Assembly: GCF_900129315.1 (NCBI RefSeq)
Contig: NZ_FQUS01000008.1
Coordinates: 124,001 to 188,000, forward strand
Length of the DNA: 64,000 nucleotides
Reading direction: 5' to 3'
DNA from: Fodinibius roseus
GTDB taxonomy: Bacteria > Bacteroidota > Rhodothermia > Balneolales > Balneolaceae
In this document: positions 18,910 to 29,176 of the stretch, piece after piece
Position numbering within the stretch: the stretch's first letter is position 1
Layout of the letters: each line of letters opens with the position of its first letter
The notes under the pieces: generated by a model
Database searches by the model: none
What the model saw: the letters and a program-made list of their open reading frames with translations, nothing else
Told to the model about the DNA's origin: nothing
Translations under genes and position numbers: made by a program

Positions 18910-19290
18910 CTCGTACTGCGCATTTTTCAACCGACATTCCCGGAATGATTGTTACGAAGCTCATCAGTCGGTCTGCCTGTTTGATAACTTCCCGCCGCCG
19001 CAAGCATCCGAAGATCCCGGAAAGAAGTCTCTAAATACTATGCATCGTTCTCTCATCCCAATCCTTCGAAGGCGTAGTAATCCCGCGGTCCATGTTTTTT
19101 ATATAAAAAGAGTTTTTGAAAACCCTGCCATTTCATACTGAACACCCCCGGCGGCAGTCGGGGCAGGCACAGTTTTTCCGTATCTGTTGCAATGGTGCCT
19201 TAGATGCTGGTAACGCTATTTCCTGCAGCAGATCCTGAGCACAATTCTGGATAGACGCCTGTGTTGGAAAGCCCCTTCCTTTAAAAAAAG
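18910..19290. other. Intergenic region with a possible repeat fragment
   Basis: No gene was seen. At about 19106-19135 the text GTTTTTGAAAACCCTGCCATTT resembles the left end of the dispersed 141-bp repeat (copy 2), but the rest of the element is missing, so it is listed only as a possible remnant. Confidence 0.3.
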
Positions 19291-19323
19291 AAACCCGCAA
19301 AATTGTGAAAATTTTGCGGGTTT
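19291..19323. terminator. Rho-independent terminator for icd
   Basis: The arms AAACCCGCAAAATT (19291-19304) and AATTTTGCGGGTTT (19310-19323) pair perfectly over 14 bp with a 5-base loop. Read on the minus strand the hairpin runs on into a T tract (TTTCTTTTTTT), so it best terminates the icd transcript. On the plus strand a short T run follows, so it may also act on transcripts from the left. Confidence 0.9.
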
Positions 19324-19415
19324 TGGAGAATGAAAGCTGAGAATAGGGATATATGCTATATATCAGAGCTATTGCTAATATCCCGATGGCTCTTGCCTCG
19401 GGCTCAGTTATTATA

Positions 19416-20663
19416 TTACATATTCTCAACAATTTTATCGCCGAATTCGGAGCATTTCAAGAGCGTAGCTCCTTCCATCAGGCGTTCGAAATCATAGGTT
19501 ACCTGCTTCTGGCTGATGGAAGCCTCGATCCCTTTCTCTATGAGGTCTGCAGCTTCATTCCAGCCCATGTAGCGCAGCATGATCACCCCGGAAAGGATAA
19601 GCGATCCCGGATTTACCTTATCTTGCCCCGTATACTTGGGTGCAGTCCCGTGGGTCGCTTCAAAGACAGCCAGGCCGGTATTGTAGTTAATGTTGGCGCC
19701 CGGAGCGATGCCGATTCCGCCTACGCAGGCAGCAAGCGCATCCGAAATGTAGTCGCCGTTGAGATTCATCGTAGCGATGACATCATATTCGTCGGGACGG
19801 GTTAAAATCTGCTGCAGGAAGGCGTCCGCAATGACATCTTTGACAACCAGTCCGTTTGGAAGCTTGCACCAGGGTCCTTCGCCAATGACTTCCGCATCAT
19901 ATTCTTCGCGCGCCACTTCGTAGCCCCACTCCTTGAAGCTGCCTTCTGTAAACTTCATGATATTGCCTTTGTGGACCAGGGTTACGCTGTCGCGGCCGGT
20001 CTCGAGGGCATAGTCGATGGCAGAGCGGACGAGGCGCTTGGTCCCCTCAATGGAAATGGGCTTAATTCCGAGGGAAGTGGTATCGGGAAAGCGAATTTGA
20101 TCGACTCCCAGTTCATTTATCAAAAAGTTTTTGAGTTTTTCGTTCTTCTCTGTGCCTGTCTGGTATTCGATGCCGGCATAGATATCTTCGGTATTTTCCC
20201 GGAAGATGACCATATCGGTTTTTTCGGGATGCTTTACGGGGCTGGGCGTGCCTTTGTAATACCTGACCGGGCGGACACAGGCAAAGAGATCCAGTTTCTG
20301 GCGGATAGCAACGTTCAGCGAACGAATCCCTCCGCCCACCGGAGTCGTCAAGGGTCCCTTGATGGCGATTTTATACTCTTCAATCGCCTTGAGCGTATCT
20401 TCAGGCAGCCAGTGATCGTCCCCGTAAAATTTGAGGGCTTTTTCACCGGCATAAATTTCAAACCATTCAATTTCTTTCTGTCCGTCGTACGCTTTTTCAA
20501 CAGCGCTGTCCAGGACATGGCGCATCGTGGGGGTGATATCGATGCCGATACCATCTCCCTCAATAAAAGGGATAATAGGATTATCACCGACTTTGAGTGA
20601 ACCGTCGGATTTTTTTTCAACTTTTGTGCCCGTTTCGGGAGCAGTAATTTTGTCGTAACTCAT
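19416..20663 (-). CDS. icd: Isocitrate dehydrogenase, NADP-dependent
   Basis: The 415-residue protein aligns end to end with the Escherichia coli type. Signature blocks are [27 protein letters not shown] (the Ser that binds substrate), [34 protein letters not shown] and [21 protein letters not shown] with the catalytic Lys. [22 protein letters not shown] carries the metal-binding Asp residues. It converts isocitrate to 2-oxoglutarate in the TCA cycle in the cytoplasm. A strong terminator follows its 3' end. Confidence 0.97.
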   Translation of the reverse strand: MSYDKITAPETGTKVEKKSDGSLKVGDNPIIPFIEGDGIGIDITPTMRHVLDSAVEKAYDGQKEIEWFEIYAGEKALKFYGDDHWLPEDTLKAIEEYKIAIKGPLTTPVGGGIRSLNVAIRQKLDLFACVRPVRYYKGTPSPVKHPEKTDMVIFRENTEDIYAGIEYQTGTEKNEKLKNFLINELGVDQIRFPDTTSLGIKPISIEGTKRLVRSAIDYALETGRDSVTLVHKGNIMKFTEGSFKEWGYEVAREEYDAEVIGEGPWCKLPNGLVVKDVIADAFLQQILTRPDEYDVIATMNLNGDYISDALAACVGGIGIAPGANINYNTGLAVFEATHGTAPKYTGQDKVNPGSLILSGVIMLRYMGWNEAADLIEKGIEASISQKQVTYDFERLMEGATLLKCSEFGDKIVENM

Positions 20664-20923
20664 GTGTGTTCAGCAATATATTTGAATTTTATTTGCCTAT
20701 AAGTATACCAAAAAAAAAGAGCAGGTGCACAGCCTGACCTGGATTATTCATGAATAATATGGAATGCTTCGTTATCCTATTATTTGTTAAAGCCTTAGCA
20801 TCTAATTGGGTCTTTTTTTGTGAATAATCCAGCCTGAAAATAAAGAAAATGGAACTGCTGCATTTTCACAATTTTTCTGGTTATATTATTAGGGATTAAT
20901 GGAAAACTTCTATGCCAACTTGA

Positions 20924-20930
20924 AAGGAGG
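20924..20930 (+). promoter_or_regulatory. Strong Shine-Dalgarno site
   Basis: AAGGAGG lies five bases before the ATG at 20936. Such a perfect site is rare in this window, where most genes lack one. It decides the start of the small membrane protein in favour of 20936 over the ATG at 20948. Confidence 0.7.
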
Positions 20931-20935
20931 CCCCC

Positions 20936-21136
20936 ATGATTACGCCAATGTTCGGGCACCGTCCCAAGCCCAGGAAATTTAATTATCAATTTCGCCATCA
21001 TGATCCTGAAAAGGAGAAAAGCCGAAGAGAGCGATTAAGGATTGAACGCAAGCACAAGAAATATCACCAGGGACGTTCGGTTATGCTGTATGCCCTGGGG
21101 TTATCGCTGGTACTCTATATTATGTATCTGCTATAA
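20936..21136 (+). CDS. Small basic single-span membrane protein
   Basis: The protein has 66 residues. The N-terminal two thirds are highly basic and rich in R, K and H (RRERLRIERKHKKYHQGR). The last 18 residues form a membrane helix (VMLYALGLSLVLYIMYLL). It would be tail-anchored with the basic part in the cytoplasm. A perfect ribosome binding site supports it as real. It lies before mutL, with about 117 bp between. I do not recognise a named family. Confidence 0.7.
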   Translation: MITPMFGHRPKPRKFNYQFRHHDPEKEKSRRERLRIERKHKKYHQGRSVMLYALGLSLVLYIMYLL

Positions 21137-21253
21137 CGGACCTTACTGTGTAGATTCATAAGACCCTTATTTATATATAATATTCCCCGCCGGGATCAGC
21201 GATCCTTCCGCTGTATTGATAACAAATGCCAAACCTGAAACTCAGCGCGTACA

Positions 21254-23104
21254 TTGACCCAGGAAACGGATTCTCAACATTCCATTATACATCCACTGCC
21301 TCCCGAAATTTCCAATAAAATTGCTGCCGGCGAAGTTATCCAGCGTCCCAGCTCGGTGGTGAAAGAACTGCTGGATAATGCTATTGATGCCGGGGCCGAC
21401 CAACTGAAGATTGTCATTCAAAATGCGGGTCGGACGCTCATCCAGGTGGTGGACAACGGCTGTGGGATGGGGAAGGAAGACCTGAGACTCTGCTTTGAGC
21501 AGCATGCCACTTCCAAGATACAGGATGTGGATGACCTCTTTCGCGTGCGTACCCTCGGGTTCCGCGGCGAAGCCATGGCGTCCATCGCATCCGTAGCGCA
21601 GGTGACCCTCAAGACCAAGCGTCCCGGTGATGATATCGGATACAAATACGAAATCTGGGGCGGCGAGGAAAAGTCTTTTGAACCGGCGGCAGTCGATGAC
21701 GGAACCTCGGTAGCCATACGCAACCTCTTCTATAACGTGCGGGCCCGCCGGCAGTTTTTAAAGACGGATGCCACTGAATTCCGGCATATTCTCAGAACGG
21801 TTCAGCAGGCGGCCCTGGCAAACCCGGAGCTGGGGTTTGAACTTGTTGCGGATACGGATACGATTTACGACCTGCCGAAAGAGCAGCCGCTGAAAGAGCG
21901 CATTGCCGAGATGTTCGGCAAAAGCTATAAGGCCAGTCTTATTCAATTTGAGGAAGAGACAAGCTACCTGACGGTCCGCGGGGTCCTGGCAGACCCGAAG
22001 CTGACGAAAAAAAGTCGCGGGGAACAGTTTCTTTTTGTGAATGGCCGCCCGTTTCAGCACCGGTACCTGACGCATGTGATTTTGAAGATCTATGACCGGT
22101 GGACCGGAGAGAAGGAGTATCCGTTCTATGCTATCTTCCTGAGCGTTGATCCCGCCCAGGTGGATGTCAATGTACACCCGGCCAAAGAGGAGGTCAAGTT
22201 TGAAGATGAACGCAGCGTGATCAAGCTGACAAAGTCGGTGGTAAAAAAAGCACTGAATGAGCAGTTCCTGGTCCCGGAGGTGCCGGAACACAGCGACTAT
22301 TCGCCGCAAAGTCGCTCTTCGGGAGGGTTCGCTTCTGATATTAATTTCGGGGGACCCACCCAGAAGCGGAGCCGGGAAAGCGGACCGATGAAATTTCCCT
22401 CGCGGATCAATTCCGACCGGTCGAAACCACCACAACAAAATAAAGACTTTTCACAGCAGCTGTATGATTTTGGAGAACAAGCCGATACCTCCTCTAAGAA
22501 GAGACAGCAGGAGGAACGCAGTCAGCAGCCCGACCGCATGCGCGAACGAGGGTTCTGGCAGCTGCATGACCGGTATATCCTGACTCAGACGCGGTCGGGA
22601 CTCTGTATGATTGACCAGCACGCGGCCCACAAGCGTATCGTCTATGAGAAGGCATTGAGCGCTACCGAGGAGGCGATTCCCAGCACCCAGCAGCTCCTTT
22701 TTTCTCAGAATATCGAGTTCTCCGCCTCAGAATTTTCGCTCCTCGAAGAGCTGCACCCTATACTACAGCGTATGGGATTTAATGTTCAGCTGCTGAGCGG
22801 CAATACGGCCATGATAAGTGGCGTGCCGGCCGATATCGATATAGGAGATGAACAATCCGTGTTGAAGTCTATGTTGCAGCAGTATCGCGAACTGGGAGGC
22901 AAAGTAGAGCTGGATGAGCGCAAGAAGCTGGCGATCGCCTTTGCTTCAAAGACGGCTATTCCAAAAGGAAAAAAACTGACGGATATGGAGATGGAGAACT
23001 TGCTGGACCAGCTTTTTGCCTGTGACGAGCCGTATAAAGATCCGTTGGAGAAACCGACGCTCGAGTATATTCCGTTAGAAGAGATCGAATCCCGTTTCCG
23101 GTGA
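21254..23104 (+). CDS. mutL: DNA mismatch repair protein MutL
   Basis: The protein has 616 residues. The N-terminal GHKL ATPase shows LPPEISNKIAAGEVIQRPSS, KELLDNAIDAGA, VDNGCGM and TLGFRGEAMASI. The transducer domain contains VDVNVHPAKEEVKF. A low-complexity linker spans about 350-430. The C-terminal dimerisation domain has MIDQHAAHKRIVYEKAL. No ATG exists near the start in this frame and a stop lies at 21236, so TTG at 21254 is the likely start. The endonuclease motif DQHAxxExxxxE is altered (Lys in place of the first Glu) and the CxHGRP motif is absent, so this may be a nicking-deficient MutL. Confidence 0.95.
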   Translation: MTQETDSQHSIIHPLPPEISNKIAAGEVIQRPSSVVKELLDNAIDAGADQLKIVIQNAGRTLIQVVDNGCGMGKEDLRLCFEQHATSKIQDVDDLFRVRTLGFRGEAMASIASVAQVTLKTKRPGDDIGYKYEIWGGEEKSFEPAAVDDGTSVAIRNLFYNVRARRQFLKTDATEFRHILRTVQQAALANPELGFELVADTDTIYDLPKEQPLKERIAEMFGKSYKASLIQFEEETSYLTVRGVLADPKLTKKSRGEQFLFVNGRPFQHRYLTHVILKIYDRWTGEKEYPFYAIFLSVDPAQVDVNVHPAKEEVKFEDERSVIKLTKSVVKKALNEQFLVPEVPEHSDYSPQSRSSGGFASDINFGGPTQKRSRESGPMKFPSRINSDRSKPPQQNKDFSQQLYDFGEQADTSSKKRQQEERSQQPDRMRERGFWQLHDRYILTQTRSGLCMIDQHAAHKRIVYEKALSATEEAIPSTQQLLFSQNIEFSASEFSLLEELHPILQRMGFNVQLLSGNTAMISGVPADIDIGDEQSVLKSMLQQYRELGGKVELDERKKLAIAFASKTAIPKGKKLTDMEMENLLDQLFACDEPYKDPLEKPTLEYIPLEEIESRFR

Positions 23105-23273
23105 AGAGAGGGATGGTTAGCCCGTTAAATGAATGAGGCATAGGATTATTGTTTGAATCACTTATCTTATCGCTTTGTTCATTCAGGCTGCCCGGGAAAC
23201 AGCGTGTGTTCCCGAATGAGCCGGAAAAAAACACCATCGGGGTACTTAAAAAAACTATAAGTCAACAATTTTC

Positions 23274-24407
23274 ATGAACATTTTAGCGGTTGAACCTTTT
23301 TACAGCGGTTCTCATAAAGCCTTTTTGAAAGGACTCCGGGAGCATTCGCGTCACGAGGTGATTCCTGTAAACCTGAGTTACAAGGGAAGGAAGTGGCGCA
23401 TGCACGGGAATTCGGTTGTGCTGGCGGGGATGGCCCGGGAAGTGAAAGTGAATATCGATCTGCTGCTGGTAAGCAGTATGACGGACCTGCCTTCTTTTTT
23501 GTCGCTGACGAATCCCCGGTTTTCGGAGGTGCCCAAGGTGATGTACATGCATGAAAACCAGTTCACCCAGCCGATGCCGGAGGGAGAGGAGCGGGACCAG
23601 ACGTACTGTTACCTGAATTATTTGAGTATGCTTTCGGCCGACCGGCTGATCTTCTCGTCGCGGTTCCACCGGAATGACTTTCTGCAGGCATTGCCTGAAT
23701 TTTTGGAGCAGTATCCCGACGACAAGCACTATTACCCGGTCGACAAAATTGCCGACAAAAGCATCGTCATGTATCCCGGTCTCGATTTAAAGCGTTTTGA
23801 TGCCCAGCCCGACCAGCGGGAGTCGAATGAGCACCCGGTCATTGTCTGGAATCAGCGCTGGCAGTTCGATCGCAACCCGGCCATGTTTTTCCGGGTGCTC
23901 AACCGCCTGAATGATATCGATCTTACGTTCGACTTAATCCTTGCAGGGGATACCCAGCATGAAAAACCCGAAGAATTTGAAAAGGCATGGGAACGGTACG
24001 GGCGACATATTACCCATTTCGGCTATGTGGAAAACAAGGAAAGCTACAGCCGGCTGCTCCATAAAGGGGATATCGTGGTATCCACGGCGACGTACGAGTT
24101 TTTCTGTGTAGCCATCATGGAGGCCATTTATTGTGGCTGTCACCCGCTGCTGCCCAACCGCCTGCATTACCCGGAGCTGATTCCGAAAAGCCTGCACCGG
24201 CCGCTGCTGCATGCGCCCGTCCTCTATGATACCGAAGACGACCTGTTTCATTATCTCAAGGACCTGCTTACCCAAGAGACGGATCCGCTGCCAAAAGCCT
24301 CGCTGCAGAATATTAACCGGCATTTGGACTGGTCGCACCGTATTGATGAGTACGATGCCGTCTTTGAAGAGTGCAGCCGGATGAGGATCTCTTCGGCGTT
24401 GTCATAG
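23274..24407 (+). CDS. Glycosyltransferase of the DUF3524/queuosine mannosyltransferase-like family
   Basis: The 377-residue protein starts MNILAVEPFYSGSHKAFLKG and continues with KVMYMHENQFTQPMP and SADRLIFSSRFHRNDFL. These are hallmarks of the DUF3524 N-terminal domain found in the animal protein GTDC1 (QTMAN), which mannosylates queuosine in tRNA-Asp. The second half is a GT-B glycosyltransferase family 1-type domain (VWNQRWQFDRNP, HFGYVENKESYSRLLHKGDIVVSTATYEFFCVAIMEAIYCGC). The acceptor in bacteria is an inference from homology. It is a single gene between mutL and the aldo/keto reductase. Confidence 0.85.
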   Translation: MNILAVEPFYSGSHKAFLKGLREHSRHEVIPVNLSYKGRKWRMHGNSVVLAGMAREVKVNIDLLLVSSMTDLPSFLSLTNPRFSEVPKVMYMHENQFTQPMPEGEERDQTYCYLNYLSMLSADRLIFSSRFHRNDFLQALPEFLEQYPDDKHYYPVDKIADKSIVMYPGLDLKRFDAQPDQRESNEHPVIVWNQRWQFDRNPAMFFRVLNRLNDIDLTFDLILAGDTQHEKPEEFEKAWERYGRHITHFGYVENKESYSRLLHKGDIVVSTATYEFFCVAIMEAIYCGCHPLLPNRLHYPELIPKSLHRPLLHAPVLYDTEDDLFHYLKDLLTQETDPLPKASLQNINRHLDWSHRIDEYDAVFEECSRMRISSALS

Positions 24408-24656
24408 GAGACCTCTGAGAATGAGTCGAAATGTGTCCCCTTACCTTCAATTATTGTCACTGCTCACTTGCCGGCGCATTCGCGTATCGTAGCCGGTGAA
24501 AATGCCTTAGCAGTCAACCTGAAACCCAAAAATCCTCACTGCGCCGACCGGGCCTCTCAGACAGTTGGGATGGATACATGATCTTCAATGGATAAGACCG
24601 TTTGTTTGCTTATATTTCCATACATTTAAAACGGTAAACAAATCAGCTGGCACTTC

Positions 24657-25652
24657 ATGAATTACAGATCTTTTGAAGAAGCGTCCATAGCGGAAGTCGG
24701 ACTCGGTACCTGGCAATTGGGAAGCAGTGAATGGGGCGAAGTGAGTGAGGAAGAGGCGCTGTCCATACTGCAGGCGTATGTCGACCGGGACGGGAATTTT
24801 ATTGATACCGCCGACATTTACGGGATGGGGATCAGTGAGCGGACCATCGGAGCCTTTTTGAAACAGGTGGATATGGATACCGACCGCGAGATATACGTGG
24901 CGACCAAGCTCGGACGCCGCCAGGACGACGGCTATGGCTGGCCCCAGAATTTTACGTACGAGGTGATGCGAGAGCATGTCGTGAGCTCACTTGAAAACCT
25001 GGGCCTGTCACAGCTGTTTTTGGATCAGTTTCACTGTATCCCAAAGGAAGAGCTCGAAAAGGGAGCCGTCTTCGATCACTTTCGAAAAATACAGGAAGAG
25101 GGACTGATTAAACACTGGGGAGCCAGTGTCGAGACGACGGAAGAGGCGCTTATATGCCTGGAGCAGGAAGGCCTCAGCTCGCTTCAGATCATTTTCAACT
25201 TGTTTCGGCAGCACCTGGCCGATAAATTTTTTGAGAAAGCGGCCGAGCGGGACGTCTCCCTCATTGTGCGGGTCCCCCTCGCCAGCGGTATGCTCACCGG
25301 CAAGTTCGATGAAAATACGACGTTCGCGGAGGACGATCACCGGAATTTTAATGCGGACGGGGAAGCATTTAATGTGGGCGAGACCTTTTCCGGCATCCCG
25401 TTCGACAGGGGACTACAACTCGTTGATAAGATTGAGAGACTTATGCCCGGGGGATCGATGCCGCAGCTGGCGCTGCGCTGGATTTTGGATCACCCGCAGG
25501 TCACGACCGTCATCCCCGGCGCCACCAAAAAAGTGCATGTAGAGAGCAATACGGGAGCCTCCTCGCTCCAGCCGCTGGGAACGGAAACGCACCGGAGGCT
25601 ACGAGAATTATACGACGAGGAAATACGGCCTCATATCCGGGGACGATATTAG
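24657..25652 (+). CDS. Aldo/keto reductase
   Basis: The 331-residue protein is a TIM-barrel aldo/keto reductase. The catalytic Asp and Tyr lie in FIDTADIYGMGISERTIGAFL and the Lys in YVATKLGRR. The C-terminal NADP-binding segment QLALRWILDHPQVTTVIPGATK is typical. It reduces carbonyl groups with NADPH; the substrate is not clear. It is separated from its neighbours by 250 bp and 110 bp, so it is probably transcribed alone, converging on the permease gene. Confidence 0.92.
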   Translation: MNYRSFEEASIAEVGLGTWQLGSSEWGEVSEEEALSILQAYVDRDGNFIDTADIYGMGISERTIGAFLKQVDMDTDREIYVATKLGRRQDDGYGWPQNFTYEVMREHVVSSLENLGLSQLFLDQFHCIPKEELEKGAVFDHFRKIQEEGLIKHWGASVETTEEALICLEQEGLSSLQIIFNLFRQHLADKFFEKAAERDVSLIVRVPLASGMLTGKFDENTTFAEDDHRNFNADGEAFNVGETFSGIPFDRGLQLVDKIERLMPGGSMPQLALRWILDHPQVTTVIPGATKKVHVESNTGASSLQPLGTETHRRLRELYDEEIRPHIRGRY

Positions 25653-25764
25653 TTGATGATTATTTGTGTACTGGTTATGAGTTGAATATTGCTGCTAACT
25701 ACATTCGGGTAATAATTAGAAAGGCCCCCCAATGACCAATAACAATTAACTTATAACAAAAAAA

Positions 25765-26991
25765 TCACCGCCCGTAGGCGATCACTTTCAGGGGATCGGT
25801 CTTGGAGGCGATGCGGGCCGGCAGGTAGGAGGAGAGGGAACACAGAAATAACGTGACGACCGTTACGAGAAGAAAATCGAGTCCGTGAGGCTCCGTGGGC
25901 GCGTACGCCATGTAATAGTTTTCTTCGGACAGCGGGATGATATGGTAGGTCGTTTGCAGCCAGGTAAAGAGCAGCGAGATCGCAATCCCGATAATAAGTC
26001 CCACTACCGCCACAAACAGTCCCTCGAGCAGAAAGACCCACCGGATGCTTTTGTCGCTGGCTCCCATTGTTTTCAGGATGCCGATATCACGCGTGCGCTC
26101 CAGGACCATCATCAGCACGGTGCCTATGAGATTGAAAGCCGCGACAATAATCATGACGCTTATCACAAAGGGGATGGTTTCTTCCTGCAGGTCGACCCAG
26201 GCAAAGATGCTGCTGTACTTTTCGTAGATACTCTGGGTAAAATACGGGAAACCCAAGTCACTGCTCAGCTGTTCTTTCAGTGGTTGGATATCGGCGGGGT
26301 TGCCGAGCTTGATCTCCATGACCGAGGCCTGGTCGCCGGGCACCTGAAGCAGCTGTTGGGCGTGGGGGCGTGCAACCAGGGCAAAGATATCATCGAACTG
26401 GCCGATGCCGGTTTGATAGATGCCGCTCAGCCGGAACTGCTTGATTTCGGGCGAACTGAGGGGAGAGGGATGTCCCTCTACCGTATAGGCGGTAAGCACC
26501 GAATTGATATCCGCATTGAGCGACTGGGCCAGTTTTGATCCCACCACCATGCCCGGCATGCCGGTGCTGTCTTCTCCCAAAAAATAGCGTCCCCGGTCGA
26601 TATACTGGCGAATGTCGGTCACATCCCCTTCCTCGTCGACCCCTTTCACAAGGATGCCCGTAACCTCCCCGGAAGACTGCACCATCGCCTGTCCCTCTAC
26701 CACCGCCTGGGCTTGCCGAATGGCCGGATAATCGGCGAGATCAGCAAGCAGCGTATCTGCGCGCAGGATCGGCCGGTCACTAAAGGTAGTGACGGTCACA
26801 TGGGGCGCAAACCCCAGTACCTTGTTGTCGATGGCAGACTTGAAGCCATGCACGATCGACAGGGCGATAAGCAGTCCCGCCGAACCGACGGCGACCCCGG
26901 TAATCGCCATCGCTTTGATAAAACTCAGGAACCGCGAGTCTTGCCGCTTGCCTTTAAAATACCGAAGCGCCAGATACCATTCGAACTTCAT
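25765..26991 (-). CDS. ABC transporter permease of the LolC/LolE (FtsX-like) family
   Basis: The 408-residue protein has an N-terminal membrane segment (about 23-46) and a large periplasmic MacB-like domain. Three C-terminal membrane helices follow (about 272-300, 320-345 and 373-395), with TRDIGILKTMGASDKSI in the loop, the FtsX-family signature. Members extract lipoproteins from the inner membrane together with a LolD ATPase, which is not encoded nearby. The start FEWYLALRYFKGKRQDSRFLSFI is typical for this family in Bacteroidota. It lies 89 bp downstream of lysS on the same strand. Confidence 0.92.
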   Translation of the reverse strand: MKFEWYLALRYFKGKRQDSRFLSFIKAMAITGVAVGSAGLLIALSIVHGFKSAIDNKVLGFAPHVTVTTFSDRPILRADTLLADLADYPAIRQAQAVVEGQAMVQSSGEVTGILVKGVDEEGDVTDIRQYIDRGRYFLGEDSTGMPGMVVGSKLAQSLNADINSVLTAYTVEGHPSPLSSPEIKQFRLSGIYQTGIGQFDDIFALVARPHAQQLLQVPGDQASVMEIKLGNPADIQPLKEQLSSDLGFPYFTQSIYEKYSSIFAWVDLQEETIPFVISVMIIVAAFNLIGTVLMMVLERTRDIGILKTMGASDKSIRWVFLLEGLFVAVVGLIIGIAISLLFTWLQTTYHIIPLSEENYYMAYAPTEPHGLDFLLVTVVTLFLCSLSSYLPARIASKTDPLKVIAYGR

Positions 26992-27080
26992 TGCGGCGTG
27001 ATTATGTATTAACAGTTAGTTATTCCTGCTTATTTTTTTATAGGGTTGCCGCCCATCAACCAGTAACAAATAACCAACAA

Positions 27081-28616
27081 CTATTTCTCCGGTTTCATCT
27101 GGGGAAAAAACAGGACGTCCCGAATGGAGTCGGAATTCGTCATAATCATCGCCAGCCGGTCGATGCCGATACCCAGTCCCGCCGAGGGAGGCATCCCGTA
27201 TTCGAGGGCCTGCAGGAAATCCTCATCCAGGGCCATGGCTTCCTCGTCCCCATCGGCACGCAGGCGCGCCTGCTCCTCAAAACGTTCCCGCTGGTCAACC
27301 GGGTCATTCAGTTCGGAGAACGCATTGGCAATTTCCTTCCCGTTGCAGATACACTCGAAACGCTCGACCAATCCCTCTTTTTCGCGATGTTTTTTGGCGA
27401 GGGGACTCATTTCAATGGGGTAGTCGGTAATGAAGGTCGGCTGGATGAGTTTCGGTTCCACATGTTCGCCGAAAATTTCATCAATGATCTTTCCTTTTCC
27501 AAAGCTTTCCTCGAGCTCGATATTCAGATCACCGGCAGCTTTCTTCAATGCTTCGAGATCCTTCCCGTACAGGTCTTTGCCGGTTTCCTTTTCAATCGCT
27601 TCGAACATGGGAATCCGTGGCCAGGGGCGTTGAAAGTCTATTTCATGGTCGCCTGCCGTTACCTTGGTGGAGCCATGAAGTGCTTTGGCGACGTGTTCCA
27701 CCATCGCTTCCACAAAATCCATCATCCAGTTGTAGTCCTTGTATGCAACATACAGCTCAACCTGGGTAAACTCCGGGTTATGAAAACGGGAAAGTCCCTC
27801 GTTCCGGAAATCCTTTGAGAATTCATACACACCGTCGTAACCGCCGACGATCAATCGCTTGAGATACAGCTCGTTGGCAATGCGCAGGTACAGTTTCATG
27901 TCGAGAGCATTGTGGTGCGTCACAAACGGTTCCGCCGATGCGCCGCCGTAGATAGGCTGCAGGATGGGCGTTTCAACTTCCATATAGCCCTTGTCGTTCA
28001 TAAAGTTGCGCATCGCCTGAACCATTTCGGTTCGCTGCTGAAAGACTTCACGCACTTCGGGATTAACGATCAGATCGAGGTAGCGCTGGCGATAGCGCTG
28101 TTCCTTATTGGTAAAGGCGTCATACACTTTGGTCTCTCCATCCTCCGTTTCGACCTCCTTGGGAACCGGAATGGGACGGAGCGTTTTGCTGAGCAACTGG
28201 AATTCTTCGGCATAGACGGTGGTTTCGCCGGTACCGGTTTTGAATACATATCCTTTGACACCCACAATATCCCCGATATCGGAGAGCTTTTTGAAGATGG
28301 TATTGTAGTTTTCTTCTCCCACATCATTGCGCCTGATGTACACCTGAATTTCCCCCGTGGAATCCTGGAGATTAAAAAATGTGGATTTGCCCATGATACG
28401 GCGCGTCATAATACGTCCCGCCACCGAAACGCGCTCAACCTCGCCGGGATCCTGCTCGTCCTGTTTTATCAGTTCAGGATGCTCCAGGATGTACTGGCTC
28501 TTATGGGTGACGTCGAATTCGTAGGGATAGGGATTAGCATCCAACTCCCGAAGTTCCTGTAATTTTTCGAGACGAATTTCGTGTTGTTCACTTACTGAAG
28601 ACTCAGTGTTGCTCAT
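27081..28616 (-). CDS. lysS: Lysyl-tRNA synthetase, class II
   Basis: The 511-residue protein has an OB-fold anticodon-binding domain (about 55-165, with [20 protein letters not shown]). The class II catalytic core has [18 protein letters not shown], motif 2 in [20 protein letters not shown] and motif 3 in [16 protein letters not shown]. It charges tRNA-Lys with lysine. The length is normal. It probably forms a unit with the permease gene downstream. Confidence 0.98.
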   Translation of the reverse strand: MSNTESSVSEQHEIRLEKLQELRELDANPYPYEFDVTHKSQYILEHPELIKQDEQDPGEVERVSVAGRIMTRRIMGKSTFFNLQDSTGEIQVYIRRNDVGEENYNTIFKKLSDIGDIVGVKGYVFKTGTGETTVYAEEFQLLSKTLRPIPVPKEVETEDGETKVYDAFTNKEQRYRQRYLDLIVNPEVREVFQQRTEMVQAMRNFMNDKGYMEVETPILQPIYGGASAEPFVTHHNALDMKLYLRIANELYLKRLIVGGYDGVYEFSKDFRNEGLSRFHNPEFTQVELYVAYKDYNWMMDFVEAMVEHVAKALHGSTKVTAGDHEIDFQRPWPRIPMFEAIEKETGKDLYGKDLEALKKAAGDLNIELEESFGKGKIIDEIFGEHVEPKLIQPTFITDYPIEMSPLAKKHREKEGLVERFECICNGKEIANAFSELNDPVDQRERFEEQARLRADGDEEAMALDEDFLQALEYGMPPSAGLGIGIDRLAMIMTNSDSIRDVLFFPQMKPEK

Positions 28617-28787
28617 GGAAAAAGGGCTAAACTTTGTTCTGTGTATTATTGATTATATGATTTTAAGTTGCTAAAAATAGGGAATTAGCCAGAGAGTTGT
28701 GAGTTTTTTCTATATCCCAATTGTCACCGGAAAATTTATTCCTGTGCCGGGGTAAGGCAACCGGGGTCAACGTTCGCTGTTATTCAT

Positions 28788-28929
28788 AGAGGGCTTTGCA
28801 AAACCGGTCTTTTCCCCAATGTCGGCGTTATCGGTCGGTTGAAATCCTCACATATGGGCAATACGCTGCGATTCCAACCTCCCTCTGGCCTTGACCTTGA
28901 ACAAAATTTCTGGTTTTTCAAAGGCCTCT
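28788..28929 (-). repeat. 142-bp dispersed repeat, copy 3 (subfamily B)
   Basis: The ends are AGAGGGCTTTGCAAAACC on the left and, read from the right, AGAGGCCTTTGAAAAACC, giving an inverted repeat of about 18 bp with two mismatches. The trinucleotide CAT flanks both sides (28785-28787 and 28930-28932). The core GCTGCGATTCCAACC and ATCGGTCGGTTGAAATCCTC matches copy 1 in reverse. It lies between lysS and the phosphopantetheinyl transferase gene. Confidence 0.85.
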
Positions 28930-29176
28930 CATATCCTGCTTATTTTGCGTATGGAGATGCTATGGGGGCCATGCTACAGGCCAATGCCCTGTAAGAATAT
29001 CAGGCAAAAAGTTGTGAGAGATGGGAGAAAGCGACCTGAATTTTATCTCATCGAATAAAGGCAATAATTTTGTAGTTTTGAAAACACAGAGGCCACAAAT
29101 TTTGCAAAGTTTCCAATAATTAGCTGTATTGGTGGAATTAAAAAAGAAAAGCTTTTTGAGTTCAGACCACCTTCAT

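Noticed and set aside
23140-23235. Terminator after mutL
   Set aside because: The partial inverted repeat around GGGAA/TTCCC has unpaired bases and no T run on the plus strand.
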